This document shows positions 33,755 through 42,121 of a stretch of 44,823 bases of DNA, one piece after another. Both the position numbers and the translations under genes were made by a program. Source of the stretch: Lentibacillus lipolyticus (GTDB taxonomy: Bacteria; Bacillota; Bacilli; Bacillales; Amphibacillaceae); the NCBI GenBank assembly GCA_004145795.1, contig SEIO01000023.1:1-44823 (forward strand), given 5' to 3'. Below the pieces are notes generated by a model, which had not been told where the DNA came from, searched no databases, and saw only the letters and a list, made by a program, of their open reading frames with translations. The first letter of the stretch is position 1. Each line of letters begins with the position of its first letter.

Positions 33755-33980
33755 AAAATGATCTTAGTTATTATGATAGCGGTCATCTGGTTCAAGGTAA
33801 AATGGCTAAAAATGATAAAATCCATCTCCGAAAATGATAGTGACGAAGGGCTGCCATCATTATTTCAAATACGCATTCGTTTGCCCAATAAAAACGGGTG
33901 ATATGTTTTTTTGCAGGAGGTCAGAAGGGAATGATAGACATGAGCCTATCCCCCTGCAGATTTCTGTAACAGTGATGGGT

Positions 33981-34027
33981 GCCATCATTATTAATCATTA
34001 TACAGGAAGGCTATTCGGTTTTATAAT
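33981..34027 (+). promoter_or_regulatory. regulon promoter copy 3 (ATCATT-N4-ATCATT operator)
   Basis: GCCATCATTATTAATCATTA, TATAC (33999-34003), exactly 18 nt, TATAAT (34022-34027). TATACA -35 with a 17-nt spacer. It reads toward the DUF1989 gene. Confidence 0.78.
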
Positions 34028-34138
34028 CAGATTAAAATGCAGTAGGGTTTTGAAACATTAAAAAATTTGAAAAAAGCACTATGATGATGAGTGACTCTAT
34101 AACGGTCTTACCAAAGAACCTTAAATAAACTGGGAGGA

Positions 34139-34795
34139 GTGGATGATGTGGTTCATACGCAGCGAAATGTAAAAGAGGAAATAATCATTCCACCGTATGA
34201 GGGGAGAAGCACACTGTTACAACCTGGTGAAGAACTGATTATTATGGATGTTGATGGTAAACAAGTCGGTGATTTTGTATGCTTCAATAAAAATGATTCC
34301 AATGAATTCGTATCACCTGTCCATATGAGAGCATCGCTCAGCAGTATCCGGTTAAAAGTTGGTGATCCGCTCTACAGCAATAAACGTCGGCCGCTGATGA
34401 CATTGGTGGAAGATACGGTTGGCAAGCACGATTTCTTTTTTCCGGCATGTGACTATTACCGCTATCAAGTAGACTATGGATTAGAGGACCACCCGAACTG
34501 TCACGATAATTTACAAAAGGCTCTGGCAGCGTACGGATTGGGAGAGAAACCAGTTCCGGATCCGATCAACTTATTTATGAATAATGTGTTGGACGAAACA
34601 GGGGATTACAAGCTTAGTGAACCATTATCCAAACCTGGTGATTATGTCCGATTAAAAGCTTTGGAAGAAGTGGTTGTTGCATGTTCCACCTGTTCTCAGG
34701 ATATGGAACCTGTTAATGGATGGAAAGTGACGTCACTAAAAATGCAGAAGATGGCGTCGAACGACAAAAGCAACTTTGAACGAAAGCAAAAATAG
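34139..34795 (+). CDS. DUF1989 / urea carboxylase-associated family protein
   Basis: About 218 aa of the DUF1989 family: VKEEIIIPPYEGRSTLLQPGE at the start, IIMDVDGKQVGDFVCFN (about 38-54), LSSIRLKVGDPLYSNKRRP, FFFPACDYYRYQ, HPNCHDNLQKAL, DPINLFMNN and ACSTCSQDMEPVNGW. The Cys residues in PACD, NCHD and ACSTC are those expected to bind metal. Two DUF1989 proteins form carboxyguanidine deiminase (CgdAB), so deimination of a guanidine-type compound is plausible here (inference). ATG 34145 could also start it (GGGAGGAG lies just before 34139). Own promoter of the same class as hyuA. Confidence 0.8.
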   Translation: MDDVVHTQRNVKEEIIIPPYEGRSTLLQPGEELIIMDVDGKQVGDFVCFNKNDSNEFVSPVHMRASLSSIRLKVGDPLYSNKRRPLMTLVEDTVGKHDFFFPACDYYRYQVDYGLEDHPNCHDNLQKALAAYGLGEKPVPDPINLFMNNVLDETGDYKLSEPLSKPGDYVRLKALEEVVVACSTCSQDMEPVNGWKVTSLKMQKMASNDKSNFERKQK

Positions 34796-34820
34796 ATAAA
34801 ACAGGGAGTTTGGTTAATAT

Positions 34821-34875
34821 GGAAATACAGAATGCCGTTGACCTTTTTAAGGTTCAACGGCATTCTGCATTTCCA
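34821..34875. terminator. strong hairpin / terminator after the DUF1989 gene
   Basis: CAGAATGCCGTTGA-CCTT pairs with AAGG-TTCAACGGCATTCTG, with GAAAT/ATTTC extending the stem. The plus side has no long T run; the minus side reads TTTTTTGG. Confidence 0.7.
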
Positions 34876-34973
34876 AAAAAGGTGTGACGATGCTTCCCGT
34901 TACTAATACTAAAATTTCTGTGTTTTAAAAGTGGAAATATATAGACATATTTAATAACTTTTAGTAATATAAC

Positions 34974-34988
34974 ATTACGGAAGATAAA
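34974..34988. promoter_or_regulatory. inverted repeat upstream of the regulator gene
   Basis: GTAAT-N5-ATTAC, about 110 nt before the regulator start, overlapping a possible -10 (TAATAT). It could be an autoregulatory operator. The rest of 34876-35094 shows nothing clear. Confidence 0.3.
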
Positions 34989-35094
34989 AGGATAACTTCC
35001 ATAAATGGTCTTGAAGATAAATTAAATGATAAAGATTGTGGAGGTGAGGTCGTCAAGACTAGGTTACTTTTAAAAATTTGGTGGTGAAAATTGT

Positions 35095-36414
35095 TTGCGT
35101 ATTAAAATCGGTATCGTTGGACCTGAAGAATCAGTTAGCCGCATTTTAAAGGTGTCTAGTGACTTTCCGGAAATTGAATTTAAACCTTTTATTTATACGG
35201 ATGTTAGTGAAATGGATTCTATCATCCAAAACAACAGACTGATTGTTGATCAATGGTTGTTTTCCGGAATCATGAATTATTCGTTGGCTATCGATAAGAA
35301 AGTTATTACACAGGACGAGGGTAGTTATCCTTTATTACATGGATCCAGTTTTTTTGGGATTTTGATGGAAGCGCAATTGAATGAAGGAAAGATTTTCAAA
35401 AACATTAGTATTGATACGATTACAAATGAGGAAATTTCCAAAGTAACATCTTTTTATAAATTAGATGCTCTTAAGTATTTTAATGCTCCCTTTGAGGGTT
35501 ATGCGTCTTTGGGAGAACTGAGTAAATTTCACAAATCACTTTATCAATCAGGTGAAGCTGAGATTGCGATTACTTCTATAAAAGCGGTCTATAACGAGTT
35601 AAAAAGAGACGGCATACCAGCTTATCGTCTGACACCTTCCTATCTATCCATTAAATTAACCATACAGTTACTGATTGAGAGGGCGCAGGCAAATCGATAT
35701 GAAAATCTGCAAATGGCGGTGGTAGGTTGTAAAATTGTAAACGAGCAAGCGAGTGATGAGCCTTATGATTTATTTAAATCCAAACATCATGAATTGAATA
35801 TAAAAAAATCACTCATGTATTTAACGGAAAAAATGAATGGTTCCTTTGTCGATGTAGGTGATGGATTATATTTTATATTTACGACAAAAGGCGAAATCGA
35901 CAACGATGCGGAAAAGGATTTTTTTAGATTGATGGATGAATTTATGGTCCGTGATCAATTGTCCATCGGTGTTGTCATTGGCTATGGTGAAAACGTTTCA
36001 CATGCAGAGCAAAATGTCCGTTTCGGATTAAGAAAAATGAAAGCGGATGATAAGGCATCGATTCTAGTCATTGATGACCAACAATCAATCACAACCAAAC
36101 TCCCTGATCGTGAAAGCGCTTTTTTAAACTCGGATTATATAGAAGAAGTATTAAAAGAAAAATTTGGAGATGAAGAAATTAATTTTAGAGATGCCGTGAG
36201 ACTTATTATATACACCCAAAAATATAACAAACAAGCATTCACTTCTCAGGATGTTGCCAGGTGGTTGCAGAGTACAGACCGAAATGGAAGAAGGATATTG
36301 GCAAACCTGGAAAATGCGAATTTAATAGAGAAATGCGGTACGGCAAACTTGAAACAAAAGGGAAGGCCTAAAATTACGTATAAATTTGTGAAGGATATTG
36401 CCCTTTCCCTATGA
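35095..36414 (+). CDS. predicted transcriptional regulator (sensor, degenerate cyclase-like domain, C-terminal winged helix)
   Basis: 439 aa, not assigned to a named regulator. The N-terminal 90 residues (KIGIVGPEESVSRILKVSSD) look like a ligand-sensing alpha/beta domain; the middle (about 200-345, MAVVGCKIVNEQ ... LSIGVVIGYGENVSHAEQNV) has the alternating pattern of a degenerate GGDEF/nucleotide-cyclase fold; the last 80 residues (FTSQDVARWLQSTDRNGRRI, then LIEKCGTANLKQKGRP) form a winged helix. Start is TTG 35095 after GGTGGTG. It heads the carbamoylase-abg group and lies just after the DUF1989 gene, so it is a candidate for the factor that reads the ATCATT operators or the substrates of the amidases (inference). 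Confidence 0.7.
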   Translation: MRIKIGIVGPEESVSRILKVSSDFPEIEFKPFIYTDVSEMDSIIQNNRLIVDQWLFSGIMNYSLAIDKKVITQDEGSYPLLHGSSFFGILMEAQLNEGKIFKNISIDTITNEEISKVTSFYKLDALKYFNAPFEGYASLGELSKFHKSLYQSGEAEIAITSIKAVYNELKRDGIPAYRLTPSYLSIKLTIQLLIERAQANRYENLQMAVVGCKIVNEQASDEPYDLFKSKHHELNIKKSLMYLTEKMNGSFVDVGDGLYFIFTTKGEIDNDAEKDFFRLMDEFMVRDQLSIGVVIGYGENVSHAEQNVRFGLRKMKADDKASILVIDDQQSITTKLPDRESAFLNSDYIEEVLKEKFGDEEINFRDAVRLIIYTQKYNKQAFTSQDVARWLQSTDRNGRRILANLENANLIEKCGTANLKQKGRPKITYKFVKDIALSL

Positions 36415-36441
36415 CTGTTAAATAAAAAAGAGGTTATATAA

Positions 36442-37719
36442 TTGGACAAATTAAAAACTTGGATTGAGCGCAACTTATGCAAATTGAATAATGTTGAAAA
36501 AATGGATGACCCGCATGGGTTTACAAGATTGGGTTTTACGAAAGAAGAAGCCAAATCGCATCATCAATTTTTAGCTATTGCAAAGGAGCTGGAACTGAAA
36601 ACCTATCGGGATCAGGCGGGCAATCATTGGGCTGTTTGGGAAGTCGACAAAGATGCGCCAACCATTGCAATGGGCTCACACCTTGATACGGTATATAACG
36701 GTGGTGGTTATGATGGTGTAGCTGGTGTTTTATGTGCCTTGGCAACCATAAAAATGTTGAAGGATAAGCATTTCCAACCACAAAAAAATATGGCTGTTAT
36801 TTGTTTTGTTTCTGAGGAATCAGCACGTTTCGGTGTTTCCACAATTGGCAGTAAAGCAGTGTCAGGGGAATTAGATTTTAAGGAGTTAATAGGTGTTACC
36901 GACAAAAATGGAATAACAGTCAAACAAGCAGTAGAGGACATGGGTGTTCATTGGGAAGAGTTAGAGCAGGCAACCTTACCTTCCCATGAATTGGAGCAAT
37001 TTCTTGAGGTTCATATTGAGCAAGGGGACAAATTGCAGGAAAGTAATGCACAAATTGGCGTTGTCACAGGAATAGCCCGTCCCACACGACTGATTGTAAC
37101 GACTCATGGTACATCGAACCATACAGGGACAACACCGATGCATAAGCGAAATGATGCACTAGTTGCAATAGCACCGCTCATTAGCTATGTACAGGAAGCA
37201 ACCTTAAAAATAAATCAGCAGGAAGATCCTCATCTTGTGGCTACGGTAAGTACAGTGAACGCTAAACCAAACGCCATGACGAGTATTCCTGGTGAAGTCC
37301 AAATAGGGATAGATATAAGAAGTATTAACGATGGTGCCAAGCAGAAGTTGGTCGAAAAGATCACGAATTATTGTCGGCAAATAGAAGAACAAAACAGTGT
37401 TCATGTTCAGATTCAGACACTCGTTGATAACAAACCAGTAAAACTTGACCAAACGATTCACAATAAATTATTTAGAGCAAGCCATCATCTGTCGTTTAAA
37501 ACGGAGAGTATGGTTAGTGGAGCAGGGCATGATGCAATGAATATGGCAACAAGGTGGCCAACGGGGTTAGTATTTATACCTTGTCGTGACGGTATCAGTC
37601 ATCAACCCCAAGAGTATACAGAAGTGCAAAATATGGTGAATGCGACAATGGTATTGTCAGAATACCTTCAATCCGAAGCACTGCACTACAGTAACAGTAA
37701 TCTTAATAGGGAGGAATGA
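36442..37719 (+). CDS. M20 Zn-dependent hydantoinase/carbamoylase family amidase
   Basis: 425 aa. Marks of the allantoate amidohydrolase / N-carbamoyl-L-amino acid hydrolase family: MGSHLDTVYNGGGYDGVAG (about 77-95; zinc His and bridging Asp), ICFVSEESARFG (catalytic Glu pair), EVHIEQGDKLQE (zinc His), SGAGHDAMNMA and FIPCRDGISHQPQE (late zinc His). Such enzymes remove a carbamoyl or ureido group, releasing NH3, CO2 and an amino acid. TTG 36442 is the start, with AGAGG upstream; no ATG is available. It follows the regulator by 27 nt and abgB follows directly, so the three are likely co-transcribed. Confidence 0.83.
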   Translation: MDKLKTWIERNLCKLNNVEKMDDPHGFTRLGFTKEEAKSHHQFLAIAKELELKTYRDQAGNHWAVWEVDKDAPTIAMGSHLDTVYNGGGYDGVAGVLCALATIKMLKDKHFQPQKNMAVICFVSEESARFGVSTIGSKAVSGELDFKELIGVTDKNGITVKQAVEDMGVHWEELEQATLPSHELEQFLEVHIEQGDKLQESNAQIGVVTGIARPTRLIVTTHGTSNHTGTTPMHKRNDALVAIAPLISYVQEATLKINQQEDPHLVATVSTVNAKPNAMTSIPGEVQIGIDIRSINDGAKQKLVEKITNYCRQIEEQNSVHVQIQTLVDNKPVKLDQTIHNKLFRASHHLSFKTESMVSGAGHDAMNMATRWPTGLVFIPCRDGISHQPQEYTEVQNMVNATMVLSEYLQSEALHYSNSNLNREE

Positions 37720-37721
37720 AC

Positions 37722-39152
37722 ATGAAAACGTCCGTGGAAAAGTACTTAAAAGAAAATGAATCTTATTTTGCTGAAGTAAGTTCCTATATATATAATCATC
37801 CGGAAACGAGGTTTGAGGAATATGCATCCTCTGAATTTTTGGCTGAAGAATGTGAGAAACAAGGGTTTACAGTAGAACGTAACGTTGCAAATATTGAAAC
37901 CGCATTCACTGCTACTTACGGATCAGGGGCTCCTGTAATAGGTTTTTTGGGAGAGTTTGATGCCTTATCTGGATTAAGTCAGAAACCGAATGAAACGACC
38001 TATCAACCCTTAGAACGTGATGTTGGTCATGGTTGTGGCCATAACCTGTTAGGTACAGGGGCATTTGCAGGAGCGTGTGCCGTAAAAAAATACCTTGAGG
38101 ACAACAATCTCCCTGGTACCGTGAAATTTTTTGGATGCCCTGGAGAAGAAGGTGGATCAGGAAAAACTTTTATGGTTCGGGAAGGAGTTTTTGACGGGGT
38201 AGATGCAGCGCTGACATGGCATCCGTCACCAGCTAATGCGATTATGAGTTTATCAACTCTAGCAAACTACCAGGTGAAATTCCGTTTTAAAGGGACATCT
38301 GCTCATGCAGCAAACGCTCCTCACCTTGGAAGAAGTGCATTGGATGCAGTCGAACTCATGAATTCTGGTGTCAATTACTTAAGGGAACACGTTATACCGG
38401 AAGCTCGAATGCATTATGCCGTTACGAACACTGGGGGAATATCACCAAATGTGGTTCAAGCAAATGCGGAGGTCCTTTACTTAATACGCGCTCCAAAAGT
38501 TAATCAGGTTGATGAGATTTATCAAAGAGTTTTAAAGATAGCTGAAGGAGCAGCGATGATGACGGAAACGGAAGTAACAACAGAATTTGATAAAGCATGC
38601 TCCAACTATATTCAAAACCGTCATTTGGAAAAAGTCTTACATGATAGCTTGCAAGATATAGGTGCGGATACCCCAACCCACGGTGAAGAAGCGTTTGCTA
38701 AACAGATATGGTCTACACTTACTGAATCAGAGCAGAGAGACTATTTAGCTCCAATGAAAGGATTTGGCTACATTGGAGACGGCAGTGAATTTGCAGGAAA
38801 ATATTTAGCAGACTCTATTTCTCCTTATTACGAATCGCAGGAAACACTGGCGGGTTCGACAGATGTAGCCGATGTTAGCTGGGTCGTTCCAACAGCACAA
38901 TTAACCGCTGCTACCTCGGCTCTTGGCACGTCGCTGCACACGTGGCAAATGACCACACAGGGGCTGAGTGAATTTGCGAATAAGGGAATGATCCGAGCAG
39001 CTGGAAGCATGGCGTTAACAGGAATAAAATTATTGGAATCAGAAGAAGATTTACGGAATGTGAAACAAGAGTTTAGTGACTTTAGAGAAAAAAATAATTA
39101 CACTTGCCCAATTCCTAAAGATGTCTATCCATCTAAACTCAATGAAGGTTAA
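37722..39152 (+). CDS. abgB: p-aminobenzoyl-glutamate hydrolase subunit B-like amidohydrolase
   Basis: 476 aa M20-family protein of the AbgB branch: YIYNHPETRFEEYASSEFL, GFLGEFDALSGLSQ, DVGHGCGHNLLGTGAFAGA (metal-binding CGHN), PGEEGGSGKTFMVREG and DAALTWHPSPAN are typical. In E. coli AbgA and AbgB together split p-aminobenzoyl-glutamate, a folate breakdown product. ATG 37722 is chosen because AGGGAGG lies 7 nt upstream; the ATG at 37716 is too close. Followed by the matching transporter and abgA. Confidence 0.85.
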   Translation: MKTSVEKYLKENESYFAEVSSYIYNHPETRFEEYASSEFLAEECEKQGFTVERNVANIETAFTATYGSGAPVIGFLGEFDALSGLSQKPNETTYQPLERDVGHGCGHNLLGTGAFAGACAVKKYLEDNNLPGTVKFFGCPGEEGGSGKTFMVREGVFDGVDAALTWHPSPANAIMSLSTLANYQVKFRFKGTSAHAANAPHLGRSALDAVELMNSGVNYLREHVIPEARMHYAVTNTGGISPNVVQANAEVLYLIRAPKVNQVDEIYQRVLKIAEGAAMMTETEVTTEFDKACSNYIQNRHLEKVLHDSLQDIGADTPTHGEEAFAKQIWSTLTESEQRDYLAPMKGFGYIGDGSEFAGKYLADSISPYYESQETLAGSTDVADVSWVVPTAQLTAATSALGTSLHTWQMTTQGLSEFANKGMIRAAGSMALTGIKLLESEEDLRNVKQEFSDFREKNNYTCPIPKDVYPSKLNEG

Positions 39153-39162
39153 TTTATTTTTA

Positions 39163-39225
39163 CTGCATAACGGCAACAAAGGCCTTTTACCATCAAGGTT
39201 TGGCTAAGCCGAGTTTTCTAAAAAG
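39163..39225. repeat. dispersed element, copy B, in the abgT leader
   Basis: CTGCATAA-CG-GCAACAAAGGC, a longer variable hairpin region (CCTT/AAGG), GGCTAAGCC, then GAGTTTTCTAAAAAG ending just before the abgT ribosome site. Shared blocks with 33706-33754. Confidence 0.6.
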
Positions 39226-39236
39226 TGAGGGGTATG

Positions 39237-40748
39237 ATGAAAAATAAAAAAGGTATTTTTCAAAGGTTTTTAGATATGATTGAGAAAGTCGGCAACAAAC
39301 TTCCGGATCCCTTTGTCTTATTTGTGGGTCTAGCTTTATTTATGGTTGTTGTCTCGTATATATTTAGTTTGTTTAATGCTTCCGTTGTTCACCCGGGAAA
39401 TGGCGAAGAAATAGCAATTAGAAGTTTATTATCGGGGGATGGATTGCAGTTCATACTAACGTCCTTGCTGGATAACTTTACCGGATTTGCTCCATTAGGT
39501 TTAGTGTTGGTTATGATGTTGGGGATTGGCCTGGCAGAAAAAGTTGGCTTATTGGATTATGCTATTCGGAAAACGATTTTAAAATCACCGCCAGCTCTTA
39601 TTACGTACACGATTGTTTTTGTTGGTATTCTCGGAAACTTGGCGTCCGATGCCGCAGTTGTTTTAGTTCCGCCATTAGGTGCGCTGGTTTTCTATAAAAT
39701 CGGACGCCACCCACTCGCCGGGTTGGTTGCCGGTTTTGCCGGGGCTGGTGCCGGGTTTACAGCAAATCTATTTGTTGCGGGTACGGATGCATTACTGTCT
39801 GGGATCTCGACTGAAGCAGCCGCTATTATAAATGACTCCATTACGGTAACGCCAGTGGATAACTGGTACTTTAATATCGCTTCCGTATTTGTGTTGACAA
39901 TCGTCGGTGGTCTTGTAACGTCTAGATTCATCGAACCGAGATTAGGTAAATATGAAGGCGATGCTGTCGAAGAAGAAGAGGAAGAAGAACTGCCAAATGC
40001 GAAGAAAGGCTTCATTAATGCAGTAATCGCTGCCGCGGTATATTTTGGGATTATTGCTATAACCATTATGCTGCCAAACAGTCCACTGCGAAATGAAGAC
40101 GGTGGTATTGTACCGTCACCATTTATTGACGGAATCGTCCCTATTATTTTCTTGTTTTTCATTATAATAGGTGTATCTTTTGGTCTGACAGTTGGTAAAA
40201 TCAAGTCCAGTAAAGATGTCAGTCATTACATGGCCGAATCCATGAAAGATATGGCCAGTTATATTGTGCTGGTATTTGCCATCGCACAGTTCATTGCATT
40301 TTTCAACTGGTCTAATCTTGGTACATGGGTTGCGGTAAATGGTGCTGAATTTTTACAAGATATTAATTTCACCGGTTTTGAGCTGATTATCGGATATATT
40401 ATTTTTACCGCATTGATGAACTTCTTGATTACATCAGGATCGGCAAAATGGGCAATCGAAGCACCCATATTCGTTCCAATGTTTATGCAATTGGGGTATG
40501 ACCCGGCGTTTACACAAGTTGCTTATCGTGTCGCTGATTCGTCCATGAACATTGTGACACCATTGTTCCCGTATATGGTTATCATCCTTGCTTTTATGCA
40601 ACGGTACGATAAGAAAGCGAGCATCGGAACATATATCTCCTTAATGCTGCCATATTCCCTTGCTTTCTTAATTGCGTGGGTTATCATGATTGTCATATTT
40701 TACTTCACGGGAATTCCATATGGTCCCGGTGTCACGACTTACTTGTAA
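39237..40748 (+). CDS. abgT: AbgT family p-aminobenzoyl-glutamate transporter
   Basis: 503 aa with about 9-12 membrane spans, AbgT family: KVGNKLPDPFVLFVGLALFM at the start, FTGFAPLGLVLVMMLGIGLA, GILGNLASDAAVVLVPPLGA (about 130-150), RHPLAGLVAGFAGAGAGFTA, NFLITSGSAKWAIEAPIFVP (about 400) and MNIVTPLFPYMVI. Members import p-aminobenzoyl-glutamate or export sulfonamides. An acidic loop (VEEEEEEEL) lies at about residue 240. ATG 39237 fits GAGGGGT; ATG 39234 and GTG 39225 are alternatives. Sits between abgB and abgA. Confidence 0.88.
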   Translation: MKNKKGIFQRFLDMIEKVGNKLPDPFVLFVGLALFMVVVSYIFSLFNASVVHPGNGEEIAIRSLLSGDGLQFILTSLLDNFTGFAPLGLVLVMMLGIGLAEKVGLLDYAIRKTILKSPPALITYTIVFVGILGNLASDAAVVLVPPLGALVFYKIGRHPLAGLVAGFAGAGAGFTANLFVAGTDALLSGISTEAAAIINDSITVTPVDNWYFNIASVFVLTIVGGLVTSRFIEPRLGKYEGDAVEEEEEEELPNAKKGFINAVIAAAVYFGIIAITIMLPNSPLRNEDGGIVPSPFIDGIVPIIFLFFIIIGVSFGLTVGKIKSSKDVSHYMAESMKDMASYIVLVFAIAQFIAFFNWSNLGTWVAVNGAEFLQDINFTGFELIIGYIIFTALMNFLITSGSAKWAIEAPIFVPMFMQLGYDPAFTQVAYRVADSSMNIVTPLFPYMVIILAFMQRYDKKASIGTYISLMLPYSLAFLIAWVIMIVIFYFTGIPYGPGVTTYL

Positions 40749-40774
40749 ATAAATAAGAACGGAGGGGGATATTC

Positions 40775-42073
40775 ATGGTTCATCATGATTTATCTGAAAA
40801 ATTAATTAAATGGAGAAGAGATTTTCATCAATATCCGGAAACAGGTTTTCTTGAAATACGAACTGCATCTATCGTTGCTTCTATCTTGGATCAACTGGGC
40901 TTTGAATTAGAGATGGGGAAAGATGTTATGTCGCCTGAGCATTGTATGGGTAAACCGAATGATATGGTTACAAGACAACACTTGGAATGGGCCCTGGAAA
41001 ATGGTGCAAACAAAGATTATACGGCGTATTTCTCTGAGGGGTATACTGGCATAGTAGCAACGTTGGATACCAATAAAAATGGACCAACCATAGCTTACCG
41101 ATTTGATATGGATGCACTTGATATCCATGAATCGGATAGCACAGACCATTTTCCTTTTAAAGAAGGGTTCCGATCAACATTAGAAAATAAGATGCACGCA
41201 TGCGGACACGATGCTCATACGTCCATAGGGCTTGGTTTGGCATCATTAATTGCCGAAAATAAAGATAATCTTTGCGGCAAAATCAAATTGATATTTCAAC
41301 CTGCAGAGGAAGGAACGCGTGGAGCAAAGTCGATGGTAGAGGCAAATGTCGTTTCAGATGTTGACTATTTTATAGCTTCACATGTTGGTATCGGCGTATC
41401 ACAGGGTCACGTGGTTGCTGCTAACAATGGGTATTTGGCAACTTCAAAAATGGATATTTCATTTAAAGGCTTTGCTTCACATGCTGGCGGGGATCCTGAG
41501 AAGGGGAAAAATGCTTTACTAGCTGCTGCTACTGCAACTCTAAATATGTCGGCTATCTCCCGCCATTCTCAAGGAAGTACTCGAATTAATATAGGGGAAC
41601 TGCATGCAGGCAGAGGCCGAAATATCATTCCCGATAATGCTGCACTTAAGGTGGAAACACGAGGTGCAACGTCTGAGATCAATGATTATGTTAAAAAACA
41701 GGTAGAATCTATTGTAGATGGGGCAGCAACGATGTACAACGTGGACTATACTATTGACCTAGTTGGCGAGGGAAAAAGCTGTACTTCCTCAAGGGAACTT
41801 GCTTCCATTATTCATGAATGTGCACAGGATTCGGACGCCATTATAAATAGTGTCCTTGAAAGTAATGAAAGTACGGGCTCAGAAGATGCTACCTTCTTTA
41901 TGGAAAAAGTGCAAAAAAATGGTGGTTTAGCAACATACTGTATATTTGGAACAGACTTAGCGGCTGGGCACCATAATGAACAATTTGATATTAATGAAGA
42001 AACACTTTCACAGGCGCTGGAGATCCTATATGATTCCTGCATCAGATTATGTAACGTAAACACATCAAAGTAA
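40775..42073 (+). CDS. abgA: p-aminobenzoyl-glutamate hydrolase subunit A-like amidohydrolase
   Basis: 432 aa M20 family of the AbgA/HipO branch. Seen: KWRRDFHQYPETGFLEIRTA (about 12-31), YRFDMDALDIHES (about 108-120), KMHACGHDAHTSIGLGLA with the metal Cys-Gly-His-Asp-Ala-His (about 144-160), LIFQPAEEGTRGAKSMV (catalytic Glu pair), and a late AGHHNEQFDINEE with the metal His. Partner of AbgB; together they would cleave the substrate brought in by AbgT. GGAGGGGG precedes the ATG. Last gene of the group, ending at a strong terminator. Confidence 0.87.
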   Translation: MVHHDLSEKLIKWRRDFHQYPETGFLEIRTASIVASILDQLGFELEMGKDVMSPEHCMGKPNDMVTRQHLEWALENGANKDYTAYFSEGYTGIVATLDTNKNGPTIAYRFDMDALDIHESDSTDHFPFKEGFRSTLENKMHACGHDAHTSIGLGLASLIAENKDNLCGKIKLIFQPAEEGTRGAKSMVEANVVSDVDYFIASHVGIGVSQGHVVAANNGYLATSKMDISFKGFASHAGGDPEKGKNALLAAATATLNMSAISRHSQGSTRINIGELHAGRGRNIIPDNAALKVETRGATSEINDYVKKQVESIVDGAATMYNVDYTIDLVGEGKSCTSSRELASIIHECAQDSDAIINSVLESNESTGSEDATFFMEKVQKNGGLATYCIFGTDLAAGHHNEQFDINEETLSQALEILYDSCIRLCNVNTSK

Positions 42074-42080
42074 ATTCTAA

Positions 42081-42120
42081 AAAAACAGCTATCCTATATC
42101 AGTACAGGATAGCTGTTTTT
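42081..42120. terminator. bidirectional Rho-independent terminator abgA / metI
   Basis: AAAAACAGCTATCCT pairs with AGGATAGCTGTTTTT; T runs on both strands. Confidence 0.9.
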
Positions 42121-42121
42121 C

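Larger units (their letters stand above)
33555..34138. other. large divergent intergenic region soxA / DUF1989 gene
   Basis: It holds a hairpin (33686-33707), the repeat element at 33706-33754, a partial copy of the GCCATCATT motif at about 33852, a full regulon promoter at 33981-34027 and a 100-nt leader. A 47-codon ORF at 33758 has no ribosome site and spans the partial motif, so I do not call it. The soxA promoter is not obvious. Confidence 0.6.

Noticed and set aside
33758-33901. 47-codon ORF with a hydrophobic start in the soxA/DUF1989 spacer
   Set aside because: No ribosome site; it begins at the edge of the dispersed element and contains a partial operator motif, so a chance frame is more likely.
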